Notes: generated from the sequence alone by a model not told the origin. A stretch of 64,000 nucleotides of DNA from Symbiodinium natans (GCA_905221605.1 CAJNDS010002834.1:973174-1037173), one strand, 5' to 3'. Shown: positions 48,625 through 58,259, counted from the stretch's first letter. Program-made: numbers and translations.

Positions 48625-49806
48625 GTGGCTCCTTACACCATAGCCTCATGGATTCCCTACAACCCCCCCAATACTACCCCCCCCCCCCCCCCTAAACCCT
48701 AAACCCTAAACCCTAAACCCTAAACCCTAAACCCTAAACCCTAAACCCCCCCCTAGATAACCTAAAGTAGGGCCTGAATAGCCTTAAATCTGGGGGAGGG
48801 GGGCGGGAGTATAGAGGGGTAGTAGGGGAACCTACTGAAACCCCAAACCCTTAACATCCGTAAACTTTTTTGGGTTCAGTGCTTCGGGTGCATGTGAGAG
48901 TGTTTTGGCAGGTTGGGGTTTGTGCATGTTGGATGAGGCGTTGTCATAGGGCTTGGGCGGAGTGTTCAGGAGTTTAGGGTTTAGGGTTTAGGGTTTAGGG
49001 TTTAGGGTTTAGGGTTTACGGTTAGGGGTTACCAGGTAGGCCCTTGGGATGTCTTATATTGTTCCCTTATTGGCTTTCAGAGGATCATGTTCAGGCATAT
49101 TTTTTCAGACGGTTTTAAGCTCCATCCTAGGTTAGGGAGTTTAGGGTTTAGCGTTTAGGGTTTAGGGTTTAGGGTACCCCTAAACCCTACACCTAAACCC
49201 TAAACCCTAAACCCTAAACCCTAAACCCTAAACCCTAAACCCTAAACCCTAAACCCTAAACCCTAAACCCTAAACTCCCTAACCTGCGATGGAGCTTAAA
49301 ACCCTCTGAAAAGATTTCCCTGAACATGATCGTTGTCGGACTGCAAGGCTTAGGAGTTGACCGTTTTTGAGGTTTGGGATGGGGCGAGGGAGCATGGATT
49401 CTGTGGAGACTTGTTGAGTCTTTCTATCTTTAGGGTTTAGGGTTTAGGGTTTAGGGTTTAGGGTTTAGGGTTTAGGGTTTAGGGTTTAGGGGTTAGGGTT
49501 TAGGGTTTAGGGTTTAGGGTTCAGGGTTTCTGTGTGGTGCTTTCCTGTAACTTTAGATCCTTAGCCTTTTTGGGTTGATTGGGTTTCTGAACAATGCAGC
49601 GAAAGTTTCATTTAGAGCTACCCTCCTAAGTGCAGCCAAGTTATAACCCTAGATGTGAAGAATGCCCAAAGAAGCCTCGAGTGTCTAAGCCCATCCCACC
49701 CCAACTTAAGTCTCAGGTTTTAGAGTTTAGGTACCCTAAACCCTAAACCCTAAACCATAATTTCCTGAAGCCCTAATTCGCCCTATAGCAGTTGGGGAAA
49801 TGCCAG
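48625..49806. repeat. Telomere-like intron with a large inverted repeat
   Basis: CCCTAAA array at 48690-48748 (against the usual order), TTTAGGG at 48970-49020, the inverted repeat at 49080-49335, TTTAGGG arrays at 49431-49527, unique sequence to 49735, CCCTAAA at 49735-49760. Confidence 0.6.
49080..49335. repeat. ~60-bp inverted repeat enclosing convergent telomere-like arrays
   Basis: Left arm AGGATCATGTTCAGGCATAT...TTTTAAGCTCCATCCTAGG; right arm is its imperfect reverse complement (CGATGGAGCTTAAAACCCT...CCTGAACATGATCG). Between them: TTTAGGG (49139-49174), GTACCCC, then ~12 CCCTAAA (49185-49274). The whole 255 bp can fold as one long hairpin. Confidence 0.8.
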
Positions 49807-49836
49807 GCGGCAAGAGCGGCCCAAGACGTAGCTCAG
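49807..49836 (+). CDS. Ala-rich mini-exon
   Basis: Between ATGCCAG| and GCTCAG|GC the frame reads AARAAQDVAQ, open further as ASADLN to 49854. Phase 0. Confidence 0.55.
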
Positions 49837-50245
49837 GCCTCCGCTGACCTCAACAGTTGGGACAGTTTGGAATTTTAGGGTTTAGGGCTTCGGGCTTAGG
49901 GTTCAGGGTGCAGGGTTCAGGGTTTAGGGTTTAGGGTTTGCGGGGGCTCAGGTTTTGCACTTTTTGGAGCTTTTTGGGATTAGAGGCTTCAGGCTTCTTG
50001 GGGTTTATGGTTCGCCTTGGACCCACAGAAGGGTGATCACTTTGTTTAAACCCCAAAGCCCTTCATCAAGGGGTTTGAGGCACCGACCCACACATTAACC
50101 CGAAACCCAACCCGACAACTCTACACCCTAAGACCCCAAACTCTAGACCCTCAACCCCCGAACCCTACACCCTAAACACTAAACCCTAAACCCTAGAACC
50201 CTACACCCCTGAACCCTGTCGCCCTCCAGTATGCAAGACTCCCAG

Positions 50246-50311
50246 GCTGCGGGGCATGCGGCAGGACCACCAGAGGCACCTGGCGCGCCCGAGCCGCCGG
50301 GACTTGCGAAG
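50246..50311 (+). CDS. Ala/Pro-rich mini-exon
   Basis: After CTCCCAG| the frame reads AAGHAAGPPEAPGAPEPPGL then AK. The donor may be CAGAG|GC at 50275. CCCTAAA-type before; no TTTAGGG directly after. Confidence 0.5.
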
Positions 50312-51192
50312 TCTCTTTGTCATAGAGGGGGTATTTTGTTTTCATGCTTAAGGGGTACTTAACTCAATAAGGAAGAGGAATTTACATGTTTAATGCTACC
50401 CCAACCATGGTTTAGTTTTCTTGTTATCTTTTTTGGGGGGCTTTGTTTGGGGGGTGGGGCGGGGTTCATACAGGGGTTTTAGGGTTATAGGCTTTGAGGG
50501 TTTGTGGTTTCGGGTTGAAACCTAAACCCTAAACCCCAAACCCCAAACCCTAAACCCCAAACCCTAAACCCTAAACCCAAAACCCTAGAAGATGAGTTTG
50601 CGCTTACAAGGCCCAGGTTCAGAGCTTGCTGGAGTTGAGGGTTTGACGGCCAGGCCTCTGCAACTAGGTGGGACGTTACAACAACTTTGTCACTTTATAG
50701 GTTTAGGGTTTAGGGTTTAGGGCTCAGGGTTTAAGATTCCTCTAATTTCAGATTTCAGGGAAGCAGCAACCAAGGCAACTTAGAACTCTACGGAAGATAC
50801 CTCTGGAACTCGGAAACTTTCGAAGGTTTAGGATTAGGGTTTAGGGGGAGCTTGCTGCGTTCCATTTGGGGGTACCCCAATGAGGTTTCTGAGGAAGGGC
50901 GGGGTACCCTAAACCCTAAACCCAAAACCCTAAAACCTAAAACCTAAACAAAGGAGGGTTGGGCACCAGACGACACTCCTCCGATACTCCTCAGGGCTTC
51001 GGCGGATCGAAGCGGTTGATATCTTGAGGTTGGGATGTTCCCCCATATACTAGCAGGCCTTAATAGGAATTCTAGGACGCCCTGTTATAATCCCCATTAA
51101 GGGCTCTTAGTATAAGGGGGAACATCACAAACATCAGGGTTGAGGGTTTAGCTGTCAAACTCATGCTATCGGAAAGCCGTTGCATCAATCGC
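50312..51192. other. Unique and CCCTAAA/CCCCAAA sequence, family A copy 5
   Basis: Unique sequence at 50312-50515 and 50590-50695 without a gene; CCCTAAA/CCCCAAA at 50520-50590; TTTAGGG at 50701-50735; unique sequence to 50905; CCCTAAA at 50907-50950; family A copy 5 at 51030-51130. Confidence 0.55.
51030..51130. mobile_element. Family A hairpin element, copy 5
   Basis: ~101 bp; left TTGGGATGTTCCCCCATATA, right GTATAAGGGGGAACATCAC. Preceded by the same TTGAGG as copy 4. Confidence 0.75.
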
Positions 51193-51352
51193 AGGCGCAA
51201 GCGGGAGTCATCTTAGATGTGCGTTTCCTTGGAGGCCACAATGACCGTTGTGGTTGGCAGCTCTGCGAGTCGTATGGAAGATGCTATGCCGACATTGAGT
51301 GGCCCAAGTCCCAAGGACCCTGGTGTCGCGGGCCCCACTTGGTGCATGAAAG

Positions 51353-51511
51353 TGCGCGAAGAAGGCGGTGAGTCGGCGAGCAGCCGCAACAGCAACACGC
51401 ACACTTCGACCAAAACAGTCAGCACATGCTATGAGCCTTCAAGCCGCCGGGCAAGAAAGGGCAGCGGCACAGCGGTGTCGACACATGATGAGTGCAGCTC
51501 TGCATCGGAAG
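51353..51511 (+). CDS. Ala/Arg-rich exon
   Basis: The frame reads CAKKAVSRRAAATATRTLRP, then KQSAHAMSLQAAGQERAAAQ, then RCRHMMSAALHRK, and ends at the canonical donor |GTGAGCAAG in phase 0. The acceptor could be ATGAAAG| (51352) or AAAACAG| (51418), so the exon may be 93 or 159 nt. An upstream stretch (51193-51350) is open in two other frames, and one contains GVILDVRFLGGHNDRCGWQL; its frame cannot be fixed. Confidence 0.5.
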
Positions 51512-51761
51512 GTGAGCAAGGCGATGGAGCCTCTGGGTCCGTGGGCAGCATCTTGGCAGGCACAGTGGTGCCCTTTTTCCCCTCTTGTTGTTGGTTCAAG
51601 GTTCCCTTATACAGTAACCTACCCAAAGAAGGCTAACCCTAAACCCTAAATCCTAGACCCTAAGCCCTGATTATTATTCTGGTTCCTGGGCCACCAAGGC
51701 ATGGTGCATCCCAAGCACTACAGGCCTAGTGCATGCCACACCTTGTCACATTGGTGCAGCC

Positions 51762-52137
51762 TTGCCGGAGGCAGCATGGGGCTGGCGACGACCGAGGCTT
51801 CCAGTCTGGAAGCATTGACGCAGCGTTTGAACGCTCTTGAGAGCTCGCTACCAGCAGACCTGGAGCAGGAAGAGGCGAATGATTTAAGAATGTTTGTGAC
51901 GCCCTCGACTCCTGTGCTGTTTTGGTACAAGAACTTCTACACGCCCTGCCGCCTGGAGGTTGCTGTGGGTCAGAAAGTGGAGTTGCGTCCACTGGTATCT
52001 CATGCGCCCGGCTATGGTTTTGTGGTTTTCCCGACGCTTCCGCTTGGACTAGAGCTGGATGAGCGGTCAGCCTTGGTTCATGGCACTCCACTGGAGCCCA
52101 CGCCAGGGCAAGTGACGTACCACGTTGTCGCCTCTAG
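51762..52137 (+). CDS. Exon with putative-Ig (He_PIG-like) domain
   Basis: One long frame: a helical lead-in (ASSLEALTQRLNALESSLPA), then a beta-rich domain beginning FVTPSTPVLFWYKNFYTP. The stretch FPTLPLGLELDERSALVHGT then PLEPTPGQVTYHVVAS matches the LP-x-GL-x-(L/I)-D ... G-(T)-P ... Y-x-V-x-A pattern of He_PIG/cadherin-like Ig folds found in surface and adhesion proteins. The exon ends at the donor CTCTAG|GTGGGG. The acceptor is uncertain (GGCAG| near 51762 or CCGAG| near 51799). It is the longest clear exon of the plus-strand series and the only one with an extracellular-type domain. Confidence 0.6.
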
Positions 52138-52209
52138 GTGGGGACATTTTCCCTAAACCCTAAACCCTAAATCCTAAACCCTAAACCCTAAACCCTAAAA
52201 CCTAAACAT

Positions 52210-52570
52210 TTTTCCCTTGTTGGGTTCAAGAGGATCCTATTTTGGAATATTTTCCCCTAAACCCTAAACCCTACACTTTTAAACCAGAGGCCCATCCTAG
52301 GCCTATAATCCGGCGCAATTGCCGACGACATTGGATGATGCATTCTTCAAGCTCACCGTCGTCGACGTGTGGTCAGCTAGTGACGAAGAGGGCTCGGAGA
52401 CGGGAGATGCTTCGTGTGATTGACTTCTAGGCAGGCCCTGTATTATCCCTGGTTTAAGAGGATCAGATATTGGAATATTTTCCCTAAACCCTAAGCCCTA
52501 AACCCTAAACCCTAAACCCATTATTGGGTTTAAGAGGATCATATTTTGGAACATTTTTCAGAGGGGTTTA
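52210..52570. repeat. AGAGGATC...TTTTGGAATATTTTCCC repeat around the terminal exon
   Basis: The ~35-bp motif GGTTCAAGAGGATC + ATTTTGGAATATTTTCCC occurs at 52222, 52450 and 52523, each followed or preceded by CCCTAAA units. A related form is the arm of the inverted repeat at 49080. Confidence 0.65.
52301..52423 (+). CDS. Probable terminal exon (end of the Ig-like domain, stop TGA)
   Basis: After CCATCCTAG| the frame reads AYNPAQLPTTLDDAFFKLTV, then VDVWSASDEEGSETGDASCD, then TGA at 52421-52423. The last strand AFFKLTVVDVW is what should follow YHVVAS in a putative-Ig fold. The phase does not match exactly if the previous donor is TCTAG|GT (one base off), so a border or a base is wrong. The acidic, Ser-rich end looks like a natural C-terminus. 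The alternative frame (RPIIRRNCRRHWMM...) joins in phase but looks unlike protein. Confidence 0.5.
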   Translation, partial: AYNPAQLPTTLDDAFFKLTVVDVWSASDEEGSETGDASCD

Positions 52571-52661
52571 AGGGCCCTCCTAGATTTGTCGTTTACAAGC
52601 TTAGTTTCCAGGTGGGACGAAACTCCTGGACACCCAAAATTTGCAGTTCAACAACAAGCAC

Positions 52662-52754
52662 CGTTTAGGGTTTAGGGTTTAGGGTTTAGGGTTTAGGGTT
52701 TAGGGTTTAGGGTTTAGGGTTTAGGGTTTAGGGTTTAGGGTTTAGGGTTTAGGG
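52662..52754. repeat. TTTAGGG array (13 units)
   Basis: Perfect heptamers downstream of the terminal exon. Confidence 0.95.
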
Positions 52755-55529
52755 CACAGGAACACAGTCTGTTGAGGCCTTGCTTTGCGGTGGGTAGTTT
52801 CTTGGCACATCCACCGTCTTTCCTTTCCATCAAAGAGGCCAACTCAAGCGTTCTGTGAACTCCGCTGTGCCTGGCCTAAAGATGGGGACCAAGGCTTTCG
52901 AAGCTGATGTATCATAATGTCGGCTTAGGGTTTAGGCCCGCAGAGTAAAGCAACTCTGGCCTGGGGGAATGAGGGAATGAGGTACCCCATATAATCCCTT
53001 AAAGGGTGTATGTTTTTTTATAGCTAGATAGGTAGAAAGATAGATAGGGGGAGCTCAAAATCAGGAGTCGGTTGTGTCCGCTTTTTTTCTGACGCAGATC
53101 AGGGCCGCGAACGCCCGCACGCATGCAACCCGTAGCGGCACGGCATCTTTAAGAGCCCTAAACCCCAAACCCCAAACCCCAAACCCTAAACCCTAAACCC
53201 TAAACCCTAAACCCTAAACCCTAAATAAACCCTACATCGAGTTGAAGCCATGATTGTTGCCGCCTGCAAGAGTTGAAGATGAGGAAGTGGCCATTGCGCG
53301 TTGTGCACCTTTTCCAGGTTGGCCTTTAAGGGTTTCGGGTTTAGGGTTTCGGGTTTAGGGTTTAGGGTTTCGCGTTTAAAGTCTTCCTTTTAATCGGTAG
53401 CCCGGTGGCACCCTTTTCCATTTTTGTGGTTCAAGGCTTCCCTTGTAAAGTAACCAACACCAAAAAAAGATGCCCCTTCTTATGATATGGTTACTGGGCT
53501 ACCCAACTCAGAATTTAAAGGCCAACCTAGTGAGAAAGAATGCGGAGACTTGAGAAGCGCATTCGGTCATTTCTGTGTTGAGCTCTTTGTGTCCGTTGCA
53601 AGCCAACAAGCATATGTCCACAGCGGGGTCCCTTCTTGGCATCCTCATTACAAGGTCTGCCGTGTTATATAGTAGCTCAAAAAGGCACTTAAACCCTCAA
53701 ACCCTTGTAGCAAGAGCCAAAGAAGGGACCCTTATCTAGAGAATGCAAGCATATACAAAAATCGCACGAATGTCAACCACTTTTTTTGCCTTGGAGCAAC
53801 GCCCCTGGGTGACATTGGATGACATTGGGTGGAACCGTGTCACAGTTGATGGTGAGGGTTTAGGATTTAGATTTAGGGTTGCCATCGCGCCTCCATAGTC
53901 GTGTTCGCCAAAACCGGGCAAGCACGTGGGAGGATGCAAGGTGCTGTGACCCGTGTTTCGATTGACTGCGAGGTTTTGTTGCGATCCAAGTCCAAGCTAC
54001 CCATATGAGCTTGGCTGGTGCAACTCTGTTCCCTTTCAGCTTGGGTATGTGAGAGGTGCCTGGGAGTATTGAACTTGATCAGACTGTATATTTCCAGGGC
54101 CGCCCCGAAACCCGAAACCCGAAACCCTAAACCCTAAACCCTAAACCCTAAACCCGTTTTGGAATCAAAGGGTCGCCTCCGTTTCCTGTGCCTTCGCAGC
54201 CCGAGCTCCATAGAATGACGTTGACAGCCACACAGATGTGCCTGCCGCCGTGTTTCCTTGGGAGCTGGGTAGGTAACCTTTAACCGTTTGGGTTACATAG
54301 AACCTTACTTTTTATATATATATATATACATAGATACAAATATATACATATATATATATATAGAATCTTGCAGATAAAAACATATATATATATATATATA
54401 AGGTTAGCCTTTTTGGGGCCTGGGCACTTCAGCCCCCTAAGTTTCAGATTCGAGTGCGGCCACAAGGGATGCAACAGTGCCATGGCCTGGATTTCTGCTC
54501 CTCTCGCAGGTAGAGTGTAATATAGGGTTTAGGGTTTAGGGTTTAGGGTTTAGGGTTTAGGTTTTAGGGTTTAGGTTTTCGGGTTTAGGGTTTAGGGGTC
54601 GGAATAATTTCGATAATAGTATTCGCTTACAGTCTCTTTGTATATATATATATATACAAACAAAGAACCCTCAAAACCCTATTCTAGTTATAAAGGCCCC
54701 TATATTGTGTAAGCTGAAAGAGTGGCCGGTGCCCTAAACCCTAAACCTTAAACCCTAAACCCTAAACAAACCCTAAACCTGGATGGCACCCACTGTGGCA
54801 AAGCGTGCGCTCCATCCCAGCTTCCTGCGCGGCGCGCAGCTGTCAACCTTTCTGTTGAACATTCGCTACTGTGCCTAAAGAACCCCACCACTACATGCAA
54901 AAGGTTACTCCCTATATTGCCCTTATAAGGAAGAATGTTTTTATTTTTTTTTCTTTTTTTTTTTTTGGGGGGGGGGGGGTGGGGTGTTCTTAAGCACATA
55001 GCAGTTCGGGGGTGTACATATTCTATTATGTCGAACGTGACTCGCATCGCATCATACGAATGTGACCTGAGTCTTGCCTGGGAGTCGCACGATTGTACGT
55101 GTGAGATCTGTGGGTCTGTGCTACGCGTGTGAAAGCAAGCCGTAAAATGCACAAGTGCACCCTCTCTGAACCCCGGACCCCTCCCCCAGCCCCATAGGGT
55201 TGCAGGTTTCGGGCTGCCCCTAAACCCTAAACCCTATAAGACCTAAACCCTTAGAAGCCCTAAACCCTAAACCCCAAGCCCTAATTAACCCGACACCCTA
55301 ACCGCAAGCCCTAAACCCTAAACCCTACACCCCAAACTCCAAACCCTAAACCCTAAGCCCTCAGCCCTAAGCTCTAAACCCAAAACCCCAAACCCTAAAC
55401 CCAAAACCCTGACCCTAAACCCTAAACCTAAACCCTAAGCCCTCAGCCCTTAACCCTAAACCCTAAACCCTAACCCTAAAACCCTTAACCCTATACCCCT
55501 CCCAAGCCGACGCCCCAAACCAGCCAAGG
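52755..55529. other. Mostly unique sequence with scattered repeats; no firm gene
   Basis: CCCTAAA at 53158-53233 and 54110-54155; TTTCGGG/TTTAGGG at 53330-53372 and 54522-54595; (TA)n at 54312-54402 and 54637-54655; poly-T/poly-G at 54942-54980; degenerate CCCTAAA at 55215-55500. Weak exon candidates: ATCAGGGCCGCGAACGCCCG at 53098 (good pyrimidine acceptor; IRAANARTHATRSG) and 54200-54271 (between TTCGCAG| and |GTAGGTAAC; PELHRMTLTATQMC). Confidence 0.45.
53427..53504. repeat. Family F repeat (also at 10679-10752)
   Basis: Shared core CCCTTgtAAAGTAACCAAC...ATGGTTACTGGGCT with an AGTAACC/GGTTACT inverted stem. A diverged version may lie at 14640-14765. Confidence 0.45.
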
Positions 55530-55541
55530 AAAGCTGGCAAG

Positions 55542-55580
55542 GCGGCCTTTGAGGCCTCCACGAAAGCTGGGCTCACGAAG
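55542..55580 (+). CDS. Ala-rich mini-exon beyond the terminal exon
   Basis: Between CTGGCAAG| and CACGAAG|GC the frame reads AAFEASTKAGLTK, 13 codons, phase 0. CCCTAAA before, TTTAGGG from 55597. It lies after the stop at 52423, so it belongs to a second gene or the terminal exon call is wrong. Confidence 0.5.
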
Positions 55581-55641
55581 GCGCCATGGTTTAAGGGTTT
55601 AGGGTTTATGGTTTAGGGTTTAGGGTTTAGGGTTTAGGCTT

Positions 55642-55741
55642 AGTAGCTGAGTGGGCACACTTTACACTTTTTGGGATACTATATTCTCCCCTATAGAACT
55701 GAAAGTGTACACTTTCTTGGGGAGCTTATGAACTCAGCAAC
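55642..55741. mobile_element. Family E hairpin element, copy 2
   Basis: ~100 bp; ends AGTAGCTGAGTGGGC and GAACTCAGCAAC, same stem as copy 1 (47011-47112). Confidence 0.7.
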
Positions 55742-56097
55742 TAAGGAGGGCTTATAGAAATTGTATATGGTTCAGGTCTCAATAACTTTTTGACCGACAG
55801 TTTTGACCGAAGGTTTTCACCGAAACGTTTTGACTTTCGGAGCCCAGCTTCAAATCGACGCTACCTAGGGTTTAGGGTTTAGGGTTTGTAGAAATCGTAT
55901 AGGGTTTGGGTCCCAAACAGTTTCCAGCGAATCGTTGTGAGCGAAACGTTTTGCGCGGAAAGTTTTGCGCGACACCCTAAACCCTAAACCCCAAACCCCA
56001 AACCCTAAACCCTAAATCCTAAACCCTAAACCCTAAACCCTATTTTTTCAAAGCCTATTATGATTTTTTGGGCGGCCCGGAGAAGTGGGGGGAGGGA

Positions 56098-56349
56098 GGG
56101 TTTAGGGTTAGGGTTTAGGGTTTAGGGTTTAGGGTTTAGGGTTTAGGGTTTAGGGTTTAGGGTTTAGGGTTTAGGGTTTAGGGTTTAGGGTTTAGGGTTA
56201 GGTTTAGGGTTTAGGGTTTAGGGTTTAGGGTTTAGGGTTTAGGGTTTAGGGTTTAGGGTTTAGGGTTTAGGGTTTAGGGTTTAGGGTTTAGGGTTTAGGG
56301 TTTAGGGTTCAGGGTTCAGGGTTTAGGGTTTAGGGTTTAGGGTTTAGGG
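56098..56349. repeat. Longest TTTAGGG array (~35 units)
   Basis: ~250 bp of TTTAGGG with two TTAGGG/AGGTTTAGGG slips and one TTCAGGG pair. Flanked by unique sequence on both sides, so it is interstitial in this assembly and not a chromosome end. Confidence 0.95.
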
Positions 56350-56493
56350 GTTTGCAGAGTCATGTTAGGGTTTACAACCCTTCTTAAACTTAGATCCCTT
56401 CAGGGTTTGGGGGCTTATGGTTTTGGGATCGCAATTTGCTTCAGAGCTTTTTCAATCTTCGGGCTATCGGTTGGCTGAATGGCGTGAGAACCA

Positions 56494-56586
56494 GGTGGTC
56501 CACATACCCCTATAGGATCTACTTGGGCCTTAACGAGTTGTAGCATTAGGGCCCAAGTGTATACCATATCGGTACATGGACCCTAA
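56494..56586. mobile_element. Family B-like hairpin element, copy 4
   Basis: Ends GTGGTCCACATACCCC and GGTACATGGACCC, stem ACTTGGGCCTTAA / TTAGGGCCCAAGT. The right end merges into CCCTAAA units. Confidence 0.55.
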
Positions 56587-57060
56587 ACCCTAAACCCTAA
56601 ACCCTAAACCCTAGACCCTAGACCCTAAACCCTAAAATTCCCGAGGGCCGTAGCAGGAGCGCACACAAGGAACCCCGATCAGACCTCCAAGCCTCCCAAA
56701 CCCTAAGCCCTAAAGCTCCTGAACCCTATAGGGCCCTAAACCTCAAGCTCCTAAACCCTAAACCCTAAACCCTAAACCCTAAACCCTAAACCCTAAACCC
56801 TAAACCCTTACAAAACTCGTGAACCAAGCTCTGATTCCTATAGGTTTGAGGATCTTACATAGGGTTATGTTAGGGCTCAGGGCTTACCCCTGAACCCTGG
56901 AGCTCCTGGAGCCCAATCTCTGTAACCCTAAAGCTCCGAAAAACTAAAAGCCGAAAACCAAAACCCTAGACCCTAGACCCTAAACCCTAAACCCTAAACC
57001 CTAAACCTCTAAACCCTAAACCCCTAAAACCTTTAACCCCTAAACCCCTAAAGTCCAGAG

Positions 57061-57134
57061 GACCAGGCGGCACTGGAAGCAGCGCGCGCTGCCGCTCGCA
57101 CCGCAGCAGCCGCTGCGTCGACTTCAGGCGCGGG
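57061..57134 (+). CDS. Ala-rich mini-exon
   Basis: After CCAGAG| the frame reads DQAALEAARAAARTAAAAAS then TSGA, and ends GCGGG|GTCTGTACA (compare 16310). One of the strongest Ala runs. It lies after the stop at 52423. Confidence 0.55.
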
Positions 57135-58070
57135 GTCTGTACACAATGTGAAGTGAAGAGGGGTTTAGGGTTTAGGGGTTTAGGGGTGTAGGTGTTTAGG
57201 GGTGTGGGGGTGTGGTGGTTTAGGGTTTTAGAGGTGTGGGGGTTTTAGGGGTGTAGGGGCTTAGGGGTTTCGGGTTTGGGGTAGGGCTTCTACGGGTTTG
57301 TAAGGAGGGTTACCTGGGGCTTTCCGGCTTGGGGCCTTTTCACTTACCGTCTTAAGGGCTTTGATCTTTTAAGGATTTTGGGCTCTCGAGTTTTGGGCTC
57401 TAGGGATCTCGGGTTTATGATTTAAGGTTTATCAGGGCGGTTGACTTTTTGTCAGAAGTCCACATCTGGCAGGGCTAGAGGGCTTGTTGGGTTTATAGGC
57501 TTGCGCGGCAGTGCTTGTTCAGTCTCAAACCCTACACCCTACACCTTAGCCCTAAAAGTCTTATCTTATGCAGTATCAGCTAGGTCACTAGGCCGGACGA
57601 CAGCTGACAGCCGATCTCTACTTAGAGGCTGAGGTTTCAAAAAGAAAACTTCCTGCGCGATGAACATGAGGCCGTCAGTTCTAGATCCTAAACCCGAAAC
57701 CCGAAACCCTAAACCCGAAACCCGAAACCCGAAACCCTAAACCCTAAACCGCTAAACCCGAAACCCGAAACCCGAAACCCGAAACCCTAAACCCGCCGGA
57801 GGCTTAGCTCCTGCCCGGATCGCCGCCGAGTCAGGCCAGGAGTGGTAGGGTTTAGGGTTTTGGGTTTAGGGTTTTAGGGTTTTCAGGGTGTTTGGGGCTT
57901 TTAGGGTTTTTAGGGTCTTTAGTGTGTGTTAGGGTCTTCAGGGTGTTTAGGGTGTTTAGGGTGTTTAGGTCGTTTAGGGTCTTCAGGGTGTTCAGGGTGT
58001 TTAGGGTGTTTAGGGTGTTTAGGTCGTTTAGGGTCTAGGGTTCAGGGTTTAAGGGTTTATATTCTTGAAA
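57135..58070. repeat. Octamer/telomere variants, CCCGAAA block and GTGTTTAGG minisatellite
   Basis: TTTAGGGG/TGTAGGGG at 57160-57290; unique sequence at 57295-57680 without a gene; a CCCGAAA-dominated block at 57690-57793; a weak island at 57804-57840 (GCTCCTGCCCGGATCGCC; APARIAAESG); a GTGTTTAGG/TCGTTTAGG minisatellite at 57880-58040 with an internal ~70-bp duplication. Confidence 0.65.
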
Positions 58071-58176
58071 GGGGTCTGAAGTCTGGGCCCTTGGGTTTTC
58101 CAAGCGGTAGAAGGGGTTGCTCAATTACATCGCTTACATCGCTTACACTTCAACTCGCTCAAACTGCCCACAGGCA

Positions 58177-58258
58177 ATTGAGAGGGAGGGAAAGTGGGTT
58201 GCGCGGTACCTCCATTTTGCAATGGCAGGTCGTTGCAACGCACAAGGCGTAGCAGTCT
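58177..58258 (+). CDS. Possible exon next to the LINE 3' end
   Basis: After GCCCACAG| the frame reads AIEREGKWVARYLHFAMAGR then CNAQGVAVFQ. Protein-like, but it may equally be the 3' untranslated end of the minus-strand LINE whose ORF2 stops at 58260. Borders are not confirmed. Confidence 0.25.
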
Positions 58259-58259
58259 T

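Larger units (their letters stand above)
55742..57060. repeat. Telomere-like stretch including the longest array
   Basis: A TAGAAATCGTATAGGGTTTGG motif with CGTTTTG repeats is duplicated at 55755-55965. CCCTAAA at 55975-56042. A long TTTAGGG array at 56098-56349. Unique sequence at 56350-56490. Family B copy 4 at 56494-56586. CCCTAAA blocks at 56581-56636, 56752-56812 and 56955-57045. Confidence 0.7.

Noticed and set aside
7740-58040. The whole repeat region as a chromosome end
   Set aside because: Both orientations of the heptamer alternate throughout, unique sequence and genes lie on both sides, and the arrays are short and interrupted.
7740-58040. A CRISPR-like array of repeats and spacers
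   Set aside because: Repeat units are 7-8 bp heptamers of variable number and the spacers are coding or random; the setting is eukaryotic.
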